A model generated the notes under the pieces. That model did no database searches, was not told where the DNA came from, and worked only from the letters and a program-made list of their open reading frames with translations. The position numbers and the translations under genes are program-made. This document shows, piece by piece, positions 40,737 to 49,278 of a stretch of 64,000 bases of DNA. The stretch's first letter is position 1. Every line of letters begins with the position of its first letter. Source of the stretch: Aeromicrobium sp. 9AM (GTDB taxonomy: Bacteria > Actinomycetota > Actinomycetes > Propionibacteriales > Nocardioidaceae); NCBI RefSeq assembly GCF_902506105.1, contig NZ_LR733304.1:1512334-1576333 (forward strand). The letters are read 5' to 3'.

Positions 40737-41288
40737 ATGTACGCGGTGTTGCTGAGTGCAGCGTTGGTGTTCATCGCCGAGCTGGGCGACAAGAGCCAGC
40801 TGATGTCGATGACGTTCGCGACCCGCTACCGCGCCCGGACGGTGATCCTCGGCGCAGGCATCGCGTGCACCCTCACCAACCTCGTCTCGGCGCTGGTCGG
40901 CAACGCGATCGGCGACGCGCTGCCGGAGCATGCCGTACGCATCGCGGGTGGCGTGCTGTTCCTCGTCTTCGCGGCACTGACGCTGCGCCACCTGGCAGCC
41001 GGCGACGAGCCCAAGCCGCCGGCCACCGGTGGGGCTGCGGTCTTCGTCGTCGGTGTCGCGTTCGTGCTCTCGGAGCTGGGCGACAAGACGATGCTCGCCA
41101 CCATGACCCTGTCGACGCAATATCACTGGGTGCTGATCTGGATCGGCAGCACGATCGGCATGCTCGTCTCGATCGTGCTGGCGGTGTTCGTCGGCCGCGC
41201 GCTGCTGCAGGTCCTGCCGATCAAGGCCGTGCACCTGGTCTCGGCCCTGCTGTTCGCCGCCGTCGGCGTGTGGATGCTGGTCGGCTAG
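40737..41288 (+). CDS. GDT1/UPF0016 (TMEM165-type) manganese exporter
   Basis: 183-residue membrane protein with two repeats, each three spans long and carrying the hallmark ELGDKSQ (repeat 1, near residue 13) and ELGDKTM (repeat 2, near residue 114). The acidic and polar residues of these motifs form the cation site. Bacterial members such as MneA/MntX export Mn2+. A yybP-ykoY riboswitch directly upstream supports a manganese role. ATG 40737 follows GAGGAG, which is inside a hairpin. Confidence 0.92.
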   Translation: MYAVLLSAALVFIAELGDKSQLMSMTFATRYRARTVILGAGIACTLTNLVSALVGNAIGDALPEHAVRIAGGVLFLVFAALTLRHLAAGDEPKPPATGGAAVFVVGVAFVLSELGDKTMLATMTLSTQYHWVLIWIGSTIGMLVSIVLAVFVGRALLQVLPIKAVHLVSALLFAAVGVWMLVG

Positions 41289-41291
41289 CCT
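41286..41291 (+). promoter_or_regulatory. -10 hexamer TAGCCT overlapping the exporter stop
   Basis: The exporter TAG stop begins TAGCCT, which lies seven bases before GTG 41299. Same arrangement as at 8658 and 9618. Confidence 0.4.
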
Positions 41292-41298
41292 TCTCGCC

Positions 41299-42372
41299 GT
41301 GACGCATGACCTGGGTTCGCTGAGTGAAACCATCGCGTTCCTGGTCTCGATCATGGTGCTGGCGCAGGCGTGCGCCGACGAAGGCCTGTTCGACGTGCTG
41401 GGCAGTCACATGTCGCGCCTGGCGGCCGGCTCCAGCACGAGGTTGCTCGCGTGGAGCATCGGGCTCGCGGCAGCGGTGACCGCCGTGCTCAGCCTCGACG
41501 CGACAGTCGTCCTGCTGACGCCGATCCTGATCGCCGCCACGGGCGTCAGCCTGCATCGCTCCCATGCGTACGCCTCGGTGCGGATCGCCAACTCGGGATC
41601 GGTGCTGCTGCCGGTCTCCAACCTGACCAACCTGCTGGTGTTCAGCGCCACCGGGTTGACCTTCGTCGGGTTCACCTGGGCGATGCTGCCGGTGTGGATC
41701 GTCGCGGTCGCCGCCGAGTACGCCGTGCTCCGCTGGTGGTTCCGGGCCGAGCTCCGCGAGACGTACGAGCCACCGACCGGTGAGCCGTACGCCATCCCGC
41801 TGTTTCCCGTCGCGATCGTCGTGGCGGTACTGCTGGCCATCGCGAGCGGCACCACGCCGTGGATCCCTGCCCTCGCCGGCGCGATCCTGCTCGGTGCGTA
41901 CGCGCTGATCCGGCGCAACACCACGTGGAAGGACCTCCTCGAGGCGGCCAACCTGCCCATGGCCGCGTTCGTGCTGGTGTGGGCCCTTGCCGTGTCGTGG
42001 CTGGGCACGACCGACTTCGGCGACTGGTTCGGCGACGCGATGCCCAGCGGCACCGGGCTCGGCGCCCTGATCGTCATCGCGATGATCTCGATGGTGGCGG
42101 CCAACGTCGTCAACAACCTGCCGGCGACCCTCCTGCTGCTGCCGGCTGCGACCGCGGTCGGCCCGGTGGCGATCCTCGCGCTGCTCATCGGCGTCAACGT
42201 CGGGGCCAACCTGACGATGATCGGCTCCCTGGCCAATCTGCTGTGGCGGCAGTCCGGCGGCAAGACGCTCTCTTCGGTGCGCGAGTTCCACGTGCTGGGC
42301 TTCGCCACGACCCCACTGCTGGTCGTCGGGTGCACCGTCGTCCTGTGGGCGTGGACGTCCCTCATCTGGTGA
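41299..42372 (+). CDS. ArsB/NhaD (ion transporter superfamily) membrane protein
   Basis: 357-residue protein with about nine to ten membrane spans, resembling ArsB and SLC13-type ion transporters: SLDATVVLLTPILIAA, SGSVLLPVSNLTNLLVF, and in the second half AANVVNNLPATLLLLPAA and NVGANLTMIGSLANLL. These paired re-entrant motifs are intact. It is about 60 residues shorter than ArsB, beginning in what is normally the second span, so the fold may lack the first helix. GTG 41299 is supported by a -10 seven bases upstream. No arsR or arsC nearby; the transported ion is unknown. Confidence 0.8.
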   Translation: MTHDLGSLSETIAFLVSIMVLAQACADEGLFDVLGSHMSRLAAGSSTRLLAWSIGLAAAVTAVLSLDATVVLLTPILIAATGVSLHRSHAYASVRIANSGSVLLPVSNLTNLLVFSATGLTFVGFTWAMLPVWIVAVAAEYAVLRWWFRAELRETYEPPTGEPYAIPLFPVAIVVAVLLAIASGTTPWIPALAGAILLGAYALIRRNTTWKDLLEAANLPMAAFVLVWALAVSWLGTTDFGDWFGDAMPSGTGLGALIVIAMISMVAANVVNNLPATLLLLPAATAVGPVAILALLIGVNVGANLTMIGSLANLLWRQSGGKTLSSVREFHVLGFATTPLLVVGCTVVLWAWTSLIW

Positions 42373-42385
42373 GGGTGCGTCCCGC

Positions 42386-42391
42386 TAGGGT
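42386..42391 (+). promoter_or_regulatory. Leaderless -10 hexamer TAGGGT for yaaA
   Basis: TAGGGT, six bases, then GTG 42398. Confidence 0.45.
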
Positions 42392-42397
42392 CGGTCC

Positions 42398-43162
42398 GTG
42401 CTGATCCTGCTCCCGCCCTCCGAAGGCAAGACCCGTCCGGAGACCGGCGCACCGCTCGATCTCGAGAGCCTCTCGTTCGGCCGGCTCACACCTGTCCGCG
42501 CCCAGCTGCTGCGGACGCTCGTCAAGCTGTGCAACGGCAACCCCAAGCGAGCCATGGACGTGCTCGGCCTCGGCACGACCCAGGCGGAGGCGATCGCGAT
42601 CAACGCCGTGCTGCCCGAGGAGCCGACGGCACGAGCTGACGCGATCTACACCGGAGTGCTGTTCTCCGAGCTCGACCTGTCGAGCCTCGATGCAGCCGCT
42701 CGCAAGCGCGCCGACGAGTCGCTCGCCATCGCCAGCGCGCTTTTCGGACTGCTCCGGCCCGACGACCTGATCCCCGCTTACCGGTTGTCGGGCAACGTCA
42801 CGCTGCCCCGGCTGGGCACGGTGGCGGGCCGCTGGCGTACGCCGCTCCCCCGCGTCATGCACGAGCTGGCAGGCGACGGGTTGCTGATCGACCTGCGCTC
42901 CGGGACGTACACCGCGCTCGGCAAGCCACCTGCGGACCTCGCGCCGCGCACTGCGACGATGCGCGTGCTCCACGAGCATCGAGGCGTACGCAAGGTCGTG
43001 AGCCACTTCAACAAGGCGACCAAGGGTCGCATCGTGCGAGGGTTGCTCGAGTCGGGCGCCGATCCACGTACGCTCGACGAGCTCCAGACGGTGCTGGCCG
43101 ATCTCGGCTGGACCGTCGAGCGCGACGGCCAGCGCCTCGACATCGTCGTCGCCGAGATCTGA
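42398..43162 (+). CDS. yaaA: Peroxide stress protein YaaA (DUF328/UPF0246)
   Basis: 254-residue member of the YaaA family, which in E. coli lowers free iron under peroxide stress and binds DNA. Signatures: opening LILLPPSEGKT, ARADAIYTGVLFSEL, ALFGLLRPDDLIPAYRLSG, and VSHFNKATKGRIVRGLL near the end. GTG 42398 is fixed by TAGGGT six bases upstream. Transcribed separately from the transporter. A hairpin terminator follows at 43169. Confidence 0.92.
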   Translation: MLILLPPSEGKTRPETGAPLDLESLSFGRLTPVRAQLLRTLVKLCNGNPKRAMDVLGLGTTQAEAIAINAVLPEEPTARADAIYTGVLFSELDLSSLDAAARKRADESLAIASALFGLLRPDDLIPAYRLSGNVTLPRLGTVAGRWRTPLPRVMHELAGDGLLIDLRSGTYTALGKPPADLAPRTATMRVLHEHRGVRKVVSHFNKATKGRIVRGLLESGADPRTLDELQTVLADLGWTVERDGQRLDIVVAEI

Positions 43163-43168
43163 CCGCTT

Positions 43169-43212
43169 GGTGGTTGAGGTGCGAAGCGGGCGGCCTCCGC
43201 ACCTCAACCACC
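43169..43212 (+). terminator. Hairpin between yaaA and the RNase H gene
   Basis: GGTGGTTGAGGTGCG pairs perfectly with CGCACCTCAACCACC around a 14-base loop. It lies between convergent genes and could stop transcription from both. Confidence 0.7.
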
Positions 43213-43220
43213 TGGTGGGA

Positions 43221-44339
43221 CTACTCAGGGACGAGGTTGAAGTTGCGCATCGACGCCGCGCCGTCTGGGAACCACTGCAGCGTCGTGATCGATGCGGGTG
43301 ACAGCTCGATCTTGTAGATGATCCGCATCGGAGCGTCGAGGGCCCGGCGCACCAGCATCTTGATCGGCGTCACGTGACTCACCGCGACGACGGTCCTGCC
43401 TGCGTACGCCTCGAGGATCCGGTCGGCAGCGGCCGACACCCGCTCGTAGACCTCGTCGAACGGCTCGCCACCGGGCGGCGCGACGGCAGTCGACGCGAGC
43501 CAGTTCTCGAGCTCACCCGGCCAGCGGTCCATGATGTCGGCGAAGGAGAAGCCATCCCACTCCCCGAATGCCGCTTCGGCGAGACCCGCCTCGAGGTCGA
43601 CGTCGAGCCCCAGCTCGTTGGCGACGACTGCCGCCGTCTCCCGGGTCCGCTGCATCGGCGACGAGACGATCGCGTCGACGCCGCCCATTCGCTTGAGCCA
43701 GGCGGCGGCGCGTTGAGCCTGCTCGACACCTGTGGGCGTCAGTCCTGGGTCTGTTCCCCCGCTGCCGCAGAACAGCTTGCGCTCGGTCGACGGCGTGACG
43801 CCGTGGCGGAGCAGGATGATCGTCGTCGGCTCGCCGGCCGCTCCCCCACGCCAGCCGAGCTGCGCGCTCTGCTTCGGGGGCGCGGACACCTGCCCCGCAG
43901 ACCCGCCCACCTTGCCCGAACCTCCGGCCGCTTCATCGTCGAGCGCCGCATTGGCCAGCGCATCGGCGGCGGCATTCTGCTCCCGCGGAACCCAGGTCCA
44001 GGTGACGCCACCGGGCGGCAGGAGCCGCTGCGCCTCGGCCGCGAGCGGCTTCATGCTGTCGTGCTTGATCTTCCATCGGCCGGCCATCTGCTCGATGACG
44101 AGCTTGGAGTCCATGCGCACCTCGACGTCGGTCGCGTCGGGCGCGTGCTCCCGTGCCATCCGGAGCCCGGCGATGAGGCCGGAGTACTCGGCGACGTTGT
44201 TGGTGCCGAAGCCGATCGTCTCACCGCGCTGCGCGATCACCTGCCCGGTGTCGGCGTCGCGAACCAGAGCACCGAACGACGAGGGCCCGGGGTTGCCCCG
44301 CGAGCCGCCGTCGGCCTCGATGATGATGCGAGCGGTCAC
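43221..44339 (-). CDS. Bifunctional RNase H / acid phosphatase (histidine phosphatase)
   Basis: 372-residue fusion like M. tuberculosis Rv2228c. N-terminal RNase HI domain: catalytic acids in IIIEADGGSRGNPGP, NNVAEYSGLI, VRMDSKLVIEQM and NAAADALANAAL. After a Gly/Ser/Pro linker (about 142-165), the C-terminal phosphoglycerate-mutase-like phosphatase starts LLRHGVTPSTERKL (catalytic His) and includes SPMQRTRETA and AVSHVTPIKML. The Rv2228c phosphatase has alpha-ribazole phosphatase activity. GTG 44339 overlaps the preceding stop (GTGA), so the zinc-ribbon gene is coupled to it. Confidence 0.93.
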   Translation of the reverse strand: MTARIIIEADGGSRGNPGPSSFGALVRDADTGQVIAQRGETIGFGTNNVAEYSGLIAGLRMAREHAPDATDVEVRMDSKLVIEQMAGRWKIKHDSMKPLAAEAQRLLPPGGVTWTWVPREQNAAADALANAALDDEAAGGSGKVGGSAGQVSAPPKQSAQLGWRGGAAGEPTTIILLRHGVTPSTERKLFCGSGGTDPGLTPTGVEQAQRAAAWLKRMGGVDAIVSSPMQRTRETAAVVANELGLDVDLEAGLAEAAFGEWDGFSFADIMDRWPGELENWLASTAVAPPGGEPFDEVYERVSAAADRILEAYAGRTVVAVSHVTPIKMLVRRALDAPMRIIYKIELSPASITTLQWFPDGAASMRNFNLVPE

Positions 44340-45079
44340 AGCCCGGATTCGGCCGTACGTACGAGGATGCGGCCGCACTCGGGGCAGCGCAGGACCTCGT
44401 CCTCCGGTGCCGCGGCGATCTCGCGCAGGTCGGCGCCGTTGAGCTCGAGCCGGCACCCCTCGCACCGGCGCGCCCTCAGCGCCGCCGCGCCGAGGCCGCC
44501 GTACTGGGCGCGAACCTTGTCGTAGAGCGCGATGAGCTCGTCGGGCACGCCCTGCGCTGCCTGCGCCCGGTCGGCCTGCGCAGCGGCGGCCTGCTCGTCG
44601 AGCACGACGATCGCGGCGTCGCGTGCGGCGATCGCCTGCGTGAGGTCTTCGTTGACGGCGTTGAGGTCGCCCTGGAGCGCGGTCAGCTTGATCTGCGCCT
44701 CTTCGAGCTTCTCCATGACCTCGAGCTCGTCGTCCTCGAGGGTCGAGATGCGCCGCTCGAGGGCGACGAGCTCGTGCTGGAGGCTCTCGAGATCCTTGGG
44801 GTTGCTGATCGCGCCGGAGTTGAGGCGCTCCTCGTCGCGGCTGCGACGAGTCTTGACCTGCTCCACCTCGGCATCGGCCTTCTTCTGCGCGCGGCTGAGG
44901 TCGGACACCTCGGTGTCGGCCTCGATGCGGGCCCCGTCGAGCTCGTTCGCCTTGGCCTGCATGTCCTCGATCTGCGCGTGTTCCGGAAGGGAGTTCTTGC
45001 GGTGCTGGAGCTGCGCGAGGGCGGAGTCCTGGGCCTGCAGATCGAGCAGGGCGGACTGGGCGGTGGGGTCGGCTTTCAC
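44336..45079 (-). CDS. Coiled-coil protein with C4 zinc ribbon (Rv2229c-like)
   Basis: 247-residue protein: residues 1-185 are nearly continuous heptads (QDSALAQLQHRKNSLPEHAQ, ELVALERRISTLEDDELEVM), then a zinc ribbon with CxxC pairs in RRCEGCRLEL and LRCPECGRIL. Same family as CT398-type proteins with a hairpin coiled coil. GTG 45079 is preferred over GTG 45109. In actinobacteria it is always next to the RNase H/phosphatase and NIF3 genes. Role not established; nucleic-acid or protein-complex scaffolding is plausible. Confidence 0.88.
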   Translation of the reverse strand: MKADPTAQSALLDLQAQDSALAQLQHRKNSLPEHAQIEDMQAKANELDGARIEADTEVSDLSRAQKKADAEVEQVKTRRSRDEERLNSGAISNPKDLESLQHELVALERRISTLEDDELEVMEKLEEAQIKLTALQGDLNAVNEDLTQAIAARDAAIVVLDEQAAAAQADRAQAAQGVPDELIALYDKVRAQYGGLGAAALRARRCEGCRLELNGADLREIAAAPEDEVLRCPECGRILVRTAESGL

Positions 45080-45136
45080 AAGGGCTACCGTACCGGCTGG
45101 CCGATCCACCTCACGGCGCGCACAAGGGGTCCGCCC

Positions 45137-46258
45137 TCACGACACGTGGGAGGTCCAGGGATCGGTCACGATCGTCGAGACCTTGGCCTCGATGCCGGGC
45201 AGTCGCTCGCCGAGAGCGGCAGCGGCGACCGGCAACCAGGTCCACTCCGCCGCCCAGTGCGGCACGTCGATGACGGCGCAGGCTCCCGGGTTCTCCAGAT
45301 GCTCGCTGACCGGGTGGTGCCGCAGGTCCGACGTCACGTAGACGTCGGCGCCGCTGGCGTTCGCCCGCGCGAGCAGGAAGTCGCCAGAGCCTCCGCAGAG
45401 CGCCACGGTGCTAACGGCCCGGTCGGGGTCGCCGGCGACCCGGGTCGCGCTGTGATGTGCCGGCAGGCGGTCGGCGACCTGCGCTGCGAACGCGGCAAGA
45501 GTCGTCTCGGCCGGCAGCGTGCCGATGCGGCCGCTGCCCCGGTCTGCAGCTTTGGCGACGGGCTCCAGCACGTCATACGCGACCTCTTCGTACGGGTGCG
45601 CGGTCAGGAGCGCCGAGCGTACGTCCTCGCGCAGGCGGCGATCTGCCATCATCTCGATCCGCGTCTCGGGCACGCGCTCGACGGTGCCGATCTCGCCGAT
45701 CGCCGGCTGTGCCCCGGCGAGCGGACGGAACGATCCGGTGCCGGTCGACTGGAACTGGGTGGAGTCGTAGTCACCCATCGCCCCGGCGCCCGCCCCGTGC
45801 ATCGCGCCGGCCACCCGGTCGGCGTCAGCCTCTGGGACGAAGACGACCCACGTGTCGGTCGGGTCGGCGGGATCGGCCTCCAGCGGGCGTACGTCGGTGA
45901 GCCCGAGCGCCAGCGCCATCGATTCGGACACCCCGAGCGGTGGGCTGTCGGCATTCGTGTGGCAGGTGTGCAGGGCGATGCCGTTGCTGATAAGCGTGTG
46001 GATGACGCGCCCCTTGGGCGAGGTCGCGGCAACGCTGGTCACGCCCTTGAGCCACAACGGGTGGTGGGTGACCACCAGATCGGCGCCCCACGCGACCGCC
46101 TCGTCGACGACGGCCTGGACCGGGTCGACCGCGAACAGCACCTTGGTGACCGGAGCATCCGGCTCACCGGCGACGGTGCCGACCGCGTCCCAGCTGTCGG
46201 CCCAGCGCGGGTCGTAGAGGCCGTCAAGGACGCCGACGACGTCGCGCAGTGTGGGCAT
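45137..46258 (-). CDS. NIF3/YqfO-type dinuclear metal-binding protein
   Basis: 373-residue protein of the NIF3 family (GTP cyclohydrolase I type 2/NIF3 homologues). N-terminal metal residues are in LVVTHHPLWLKG and HTCHTNAD; C-terminal ones in VIDVPHWAAEWTWLP. The inserted central PII-like domain (VVFVPEADADRVAGAMHGAG, HPYEEVAYDVLEP) is present, as in the longer YqfO type. ATG 46258. It is the first gene of the NIF3 - zinc ribbon - RNase H/phosphatase operon. Enzymatic role is unresolved in the family. Confidence 0.92.
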   Translation of the reverse strand: MPTLRDVVGVLDGLYDPRWADSWDAVGTVAGEPDAPVTKVLFAVDPVQAVVDEAVAWGADLVVTHHPLWLKGVTSVAATSPKGRVIHTLISNGIALHTCHTNADSPPLGVSESMALALGLTDVRPLEADPADPTDTWVVFVPEADADRVAGAMHGAGAGAMGDYDSTQFQSTGTGSFRPLAGAQPAIGEIGTVERVPETRIEMMADRRLREDVRSALLTAHPYEEVAYDVLEPVAKAADRGSGRIGTLPAETTLAAFAAQVADRLPAHHSATRVAGDPDRAVSTVALCGGSGDFLLARANASGADVYVTSDLRHHPVSEHLENPGACAVIDVPHWAAEWTWLPVAAAALGERLPGIEAKVSTIVTDPWTSHVS

Positions 46259-46279
46259 GACGGCACTCTAGCGAGCACA

Positions 46280-46325
46280 GGACGTCATCCCGGGCAAGCC
46301 CTGGTGGCTGCCCGGGATGACGTCC
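46280..46325 (+). terminator. Hairpin terminator after the phosphoesterase gene
   Basis: A perfect 17-bp stem: GGACGTCATCCCGGGCA at 46280-46296 and its complement at 46309-46325, with a 12-base loop. It follows the stop of the minus-strand phosphoesterase gene at 46333. Confidence 0.75.
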
Positions 46326-46332
46326 CCGAGAG

Positions 46333-47988
46333 TCAGCCCGCCTTGACCTTGACGTGGTGCTTGGCCTTGACCGAACCGTCAGACCGCAGCAGCACGGTGT
46401 GCTGCTGGGGGTGCCGGAAGTCGAACATCGAGGTGAAGTTGTTGGCGCGGGCGTCGAACGAGTGATCGCCGATCGCCTTGACTCCCCAGTTCTGCTCGAT
46501 GAACTTCAGCACCGACGGCTGCTCGAGCTGCTTGTGCGAGACCGCGTTGCGCTTCGCATAAGGCGAGATCACGAGGAACGGCAGCCGCTGGCTCGGTCCG
46601 CAGCGGTCCGCGTAGCCGCCGGCCGGCGCGCCCGCCGGCTTGGCCGCAGCGGTGGTGCACACCGACTGGTCCGTCGCGGGGTCCGCCGATCCGTTGAGGA
46701 TCTTCGGCGCGACGTGGTCGTACCAGCCGTCCGAGTCGTCGTACGTCACGACGATCGCCGTGCTCGACCAGGACTTCGACGACTCGATCGCGTTGATCTC
46801 GCGCGTCAGGAACTTCTGCTCGTCGAGCGGGCTCGAGTAGGACGCGTGTCCGTCGTGGGCCTCGGGCGCCTTGACGAACGAGACCGCAGGCAGCGTGTTG
46901 GCCTTGACGGCCTTCTCGAAGTAGCTGAGGTCGTAGTTGTGGTTGGCCCGGCCGTTGTGACCGACCTCGGCCAGCGACTTCGGCGCGAGGTGGTGCGGGT
47001 TGGACGTCGACTTGTAGTACTCGAACGGCGAGTGGTGCGGCGAGTAGTCGCGCACGTTCTGCCCGATCGTGTTGGTCGTGGTCGACTCGCACTTCGCGTA
47101 GTCACCCTTGACGCCGTCCCAGGCGGTCGATGGCGTGAAGCCGCCCTGGAACCAGCCCCACGAGATGTTCTTCTCGTTGAGTCGGTCCCCCACGTTCTTG
47201 CCCGACATCCCGACGACGGCCGAGGTCGACGTGTGGTCGTTGTTCGAGCAGTCGTCGTACGCCGGGTCGGGGTCGGCGATGACCGTGCCGACACCGCTGG
47301 CGTTGGCGCCGGCGACCGCCGTCGAGCCGGTCAGCGGTGCACCGGTCTTGGGGTCGTACGCCGTGCCGCCGTGCGTCTGCCCGGAGATCAGGTTGAGCGC
47401 GCCGGGAGTCGACGGGCCGAACGTGGAGTCCCACATGTTGTCGCTCATGGCGTAGTTCTGTGCGTAGTTCCACAGGCCGGTGACGGTGTTGCCGTCGAAG
47501 TAGTCCATCGCCAGGCCGGGGCTGCCGTAGAGACCCGTGCAGGTGTCGACGCTGGTCGACTCCACGAACTTGTCCATCGCGCCGCCGTTCACGGCCTTCT
47601 GCTCCGGCGTGTAGTTGTGGTTCTGGCTGCACGTCGCGTTCTGCGCATGGGTCAGGCGGGTCGGCGCGTACGCGTTGGGGTTGTTGGTGAGCGCGCCGGA
47701 GGTCACGAGGTTCTTGACCTTCGGCGTGTGGCTGGCGGCGTGGAACGTCGTGCCGTCGGTGTTCGCGGCCTTGGGGTAGGTGCCGAAGTAGTGGTCGTAC
47801 GAGACGTTCTCGTCGAACAGGACCACCAGGTGCTTGATGGGGGTCCTCGTGCGGGCAGCGCGCCCGCTCTGGTGTGCCGCGCGCGGATGGGCGCTTGCAG
47901 CAGACAGCTGCATGCCGCCGGCCACGAGACCGGCTGCGGCCATGAGTGCCATCGCACCCTGGCGCAGACGCTTGGTCCTTGTCACCAT
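46333..47988 (-). CDS. Secreted phosphoesterase (phospholipase C / AcpA-like)
   Basis: 551-residue exported enzyme of the phosphoesterase family that includes bacterial phospholipases C and AcpA acid phosphatase. A Sec-type signal peptide (RQGAMALMAAAGLVAGGMQL, cut near ASAHP) precedes the mature start. Motifs: LVVLFDENVSYDHYFGTYP with metal-binding Asp/Glu/Asn, SGQTHGG, YDDSDGWYDHV and RLPFLVISPYAKRNAVSHKQ near the C-terminus. It ends in a Lys/His-rich strand. Transcribed after efeO-efeB but 54 bases away, so operon membership is uncertain. Substrate not determinable. Confidence 0.9.
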   Translation of the reverse strand: MVTRTKRLRQGAMALMAAAGLVAGGMQLSAASAHPRAAHQSGRAARTRTPIKHLVVLFDENVSYDHYFGTYPKAANTDGTTFHAASHTPKVKNLVTSGALTNNPNAYAPTRLTHAQNATCSQNHNYTPEQKAVNGGAMDKFVESTSVDTCTGLYGSPGLAMDYFDGNTVTGLWNYAQNYAMSDNMWDSTFGPSTPGALNLISGQTHGGTAYDPKTGAPLTGSTAVAGANASGVGTVIADPDPAYDDCSNNDHTSTSAVVGMSGKNVGDRLNEKNISWGWFQGGFTPSTAWDGVKGDYAKCESTTTNTIGQNVRDYSPHHSPFEYYKSTSNPHHLAPKSLAEVGHNGRANHNYDLSYFEKAVKANTLPAVSFVKAPEAHDGHASYSSPLDEQKFLTREINAIESSKSWSSTAIVVTYDDSDGWYDHVAPKILNGSADPATDQSVCTTAAAKPAGAPAGGYADRCGPSQRLPFLVISPYAKRNAVSHKQLEQPSVLKFIEQNWGVKAIGDHSFDARANNFTSMFDFRHPQQHTVLLRSDGSVKAKHHVKVKAG

Positions 47989-48042
47989 GTTTCGTTCCTC
48001 ATCTTCTCGGGGGTGGGTGTTGCCGGTGACTGGACCGACGGC

Positions 48043-49278
48043 TCAGGTGAGCAGGCGTCGGCCCAGCCAGTCCTGGTGATCTCGTACGCCCGGGAGGGCG
48101 AAGAAGTAGCCACCCCCGACCGGTGAGACGTAGTCGACGAGTGGCTCGTCGGCGAGACGCTTCTGGATCGCCACGAACTGGCGCTCCAGGTCGGCGTTGA
48201 AGCACGTGAAGATCAGGCCCATGTCGAGGTTGCCGTTGGCGTCCGTGCCGGCGTCGTAGTTGTAGCCGCGACGCAGGATCTGTTGCTTCTTGGCGTGGGC
48301 CGTGCGTGGGTTGGCCAGCCGGATGTGGGCATCCATCTGGATCACCTCGCCGGACGGATCGGCCGCGTAGTCCGGCACGTCCTTCTCCTTGGACCCGGTC
48401 AGCGGCGCGCCGCTGTCGCGTCGGCGGCCGAAGATGTTCTCCTGCTCACGGATCGAGATGCGGTCCCAGAACTCGACCAGCATCCGGATCTGGCGCACCA
48501 CGTGATAGCTGCCGCCGTCGACCCACGCGGGTTCGTCGGCGCCCGATCGCGTCCACACGAGCTCGTCCATGAGCGACGTGTCGCCGGTCGACGGGTTGGC
48601 TGTGCCGTCGCGGAAACCCATCAGGTTGCGCGAGGATCCGGCGGGACGCGGCGGCGAGTGGAAGCCGTCGCGGCGCCAGCGCACCTGCATCGCACCACGC
48701 GTCGCGCGGGTGATCTCGCGGAGAGCGTGCAGCGTCGTGTCCTGGTGGTGACCGCAGATCTGCAGCAGCAGGTCGCCGTCGCACATCGCGCGGTCGAGGT
48801 TGTCGTTGGGGAAGTCCTCCATGCGACGGAGCCGGGCGGGCTTGCTGGCGGCCAGCCCGAAGCGGTCGTCGAACAGCGACGCACCGACGGACGCGGTGAT
48901 CGTCAGCCCGTCGGACGGGACCACCGGTCCGAGCACACCGGAGTCTGCCGGTGGCGCGCCGAGGCCGGCGTCCGGCGGCGTCCCACCGGTCGTCAACGCC
49001 CGGGCGGTCGAGGTGATCTCGCGGAACAGTCCGGCAAGCTCCTTCTTCGAGCCGGCCGTGACGTCCAGCGCGACGTAGACCGCCTGGGCCTGTGACGGGG
49101 TGAGGATGCCTTGCTGATGCGCACCCTCGAAGGCGTACGCCTGCGACGGTGCCGCGTCGGTCGCACTCGCGGGCCGAGGCAGGAGCGTCGACCCGGCGGC
49201 GACGGCGACCGCACCGGCCGCTGCGCCGCCCAACAGGTTTCGACGGCTCAGGCCTGGTGCTGTCGGTTCGCGCCTCAT
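48043..49278 (-). CDS. efeB: Dye-decolorizing-type heme peroxidase EfeB
   Basis: 411-residue exported peroxidase. A twin-arginine signal opens the protein (LSRRNLLGGAAAGAVAVAAG) with a cut near PASATDA, so folded heme protein is exported by Tat. DyP signatures: NLMGFRDGTANP (catalytic Asp in GFRDG), WVDGGSYHVVRQIRM with its Arg, and the proximal His in the MDAHIRLANP region. Its ATG overlaps the efeO stop by four bases. In E. coli EfeB supports EfeUO ferrous iron uptake. Confidence 0.94.
   Translation of the reverse strand: MRREPTAPGLSRRNLLGGAAAGAVAVAAGSTLLPRPASATDAAPSQAYAFEGAHQQGILTPSQAQAVYVALDVTAGSKKELAGLFREITSTARALTTGGTPPDAGLGAPPADSGVLGPVVPSDGLTITASVGASLFDDRFGLAASKPARLRRMEDFPNDNLDRAMCDGDLLLQICGHHQDTTLHALREITRATRGAMQVRWRRDGFHSPPRPAGSSRNLMGFRDGTANPSTGDTSLMDELVWTRSGADEPAWVDGGSYHVVRQIRMLVEFWDRISIREQENIFGRRRDSGAPLTGSKEKDVPDYAADPSGEVIQMDAHIRLANPRTAHAKKQQILRRGYNYDAGTDANGNLDMGLIFTCFNADLERQFVAIQKRLADEPLVDYVSPVGGGYFFALPGVRDHQDWLGRRLLT

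Noticed and set aside
46280-46325. Hairpin as a riboswitch or attenuator
   Set aside because: It lies after the stop of one gene and before the end of the convergent side, has no leader-peptide or aptamer features, and is best read as a terminator.
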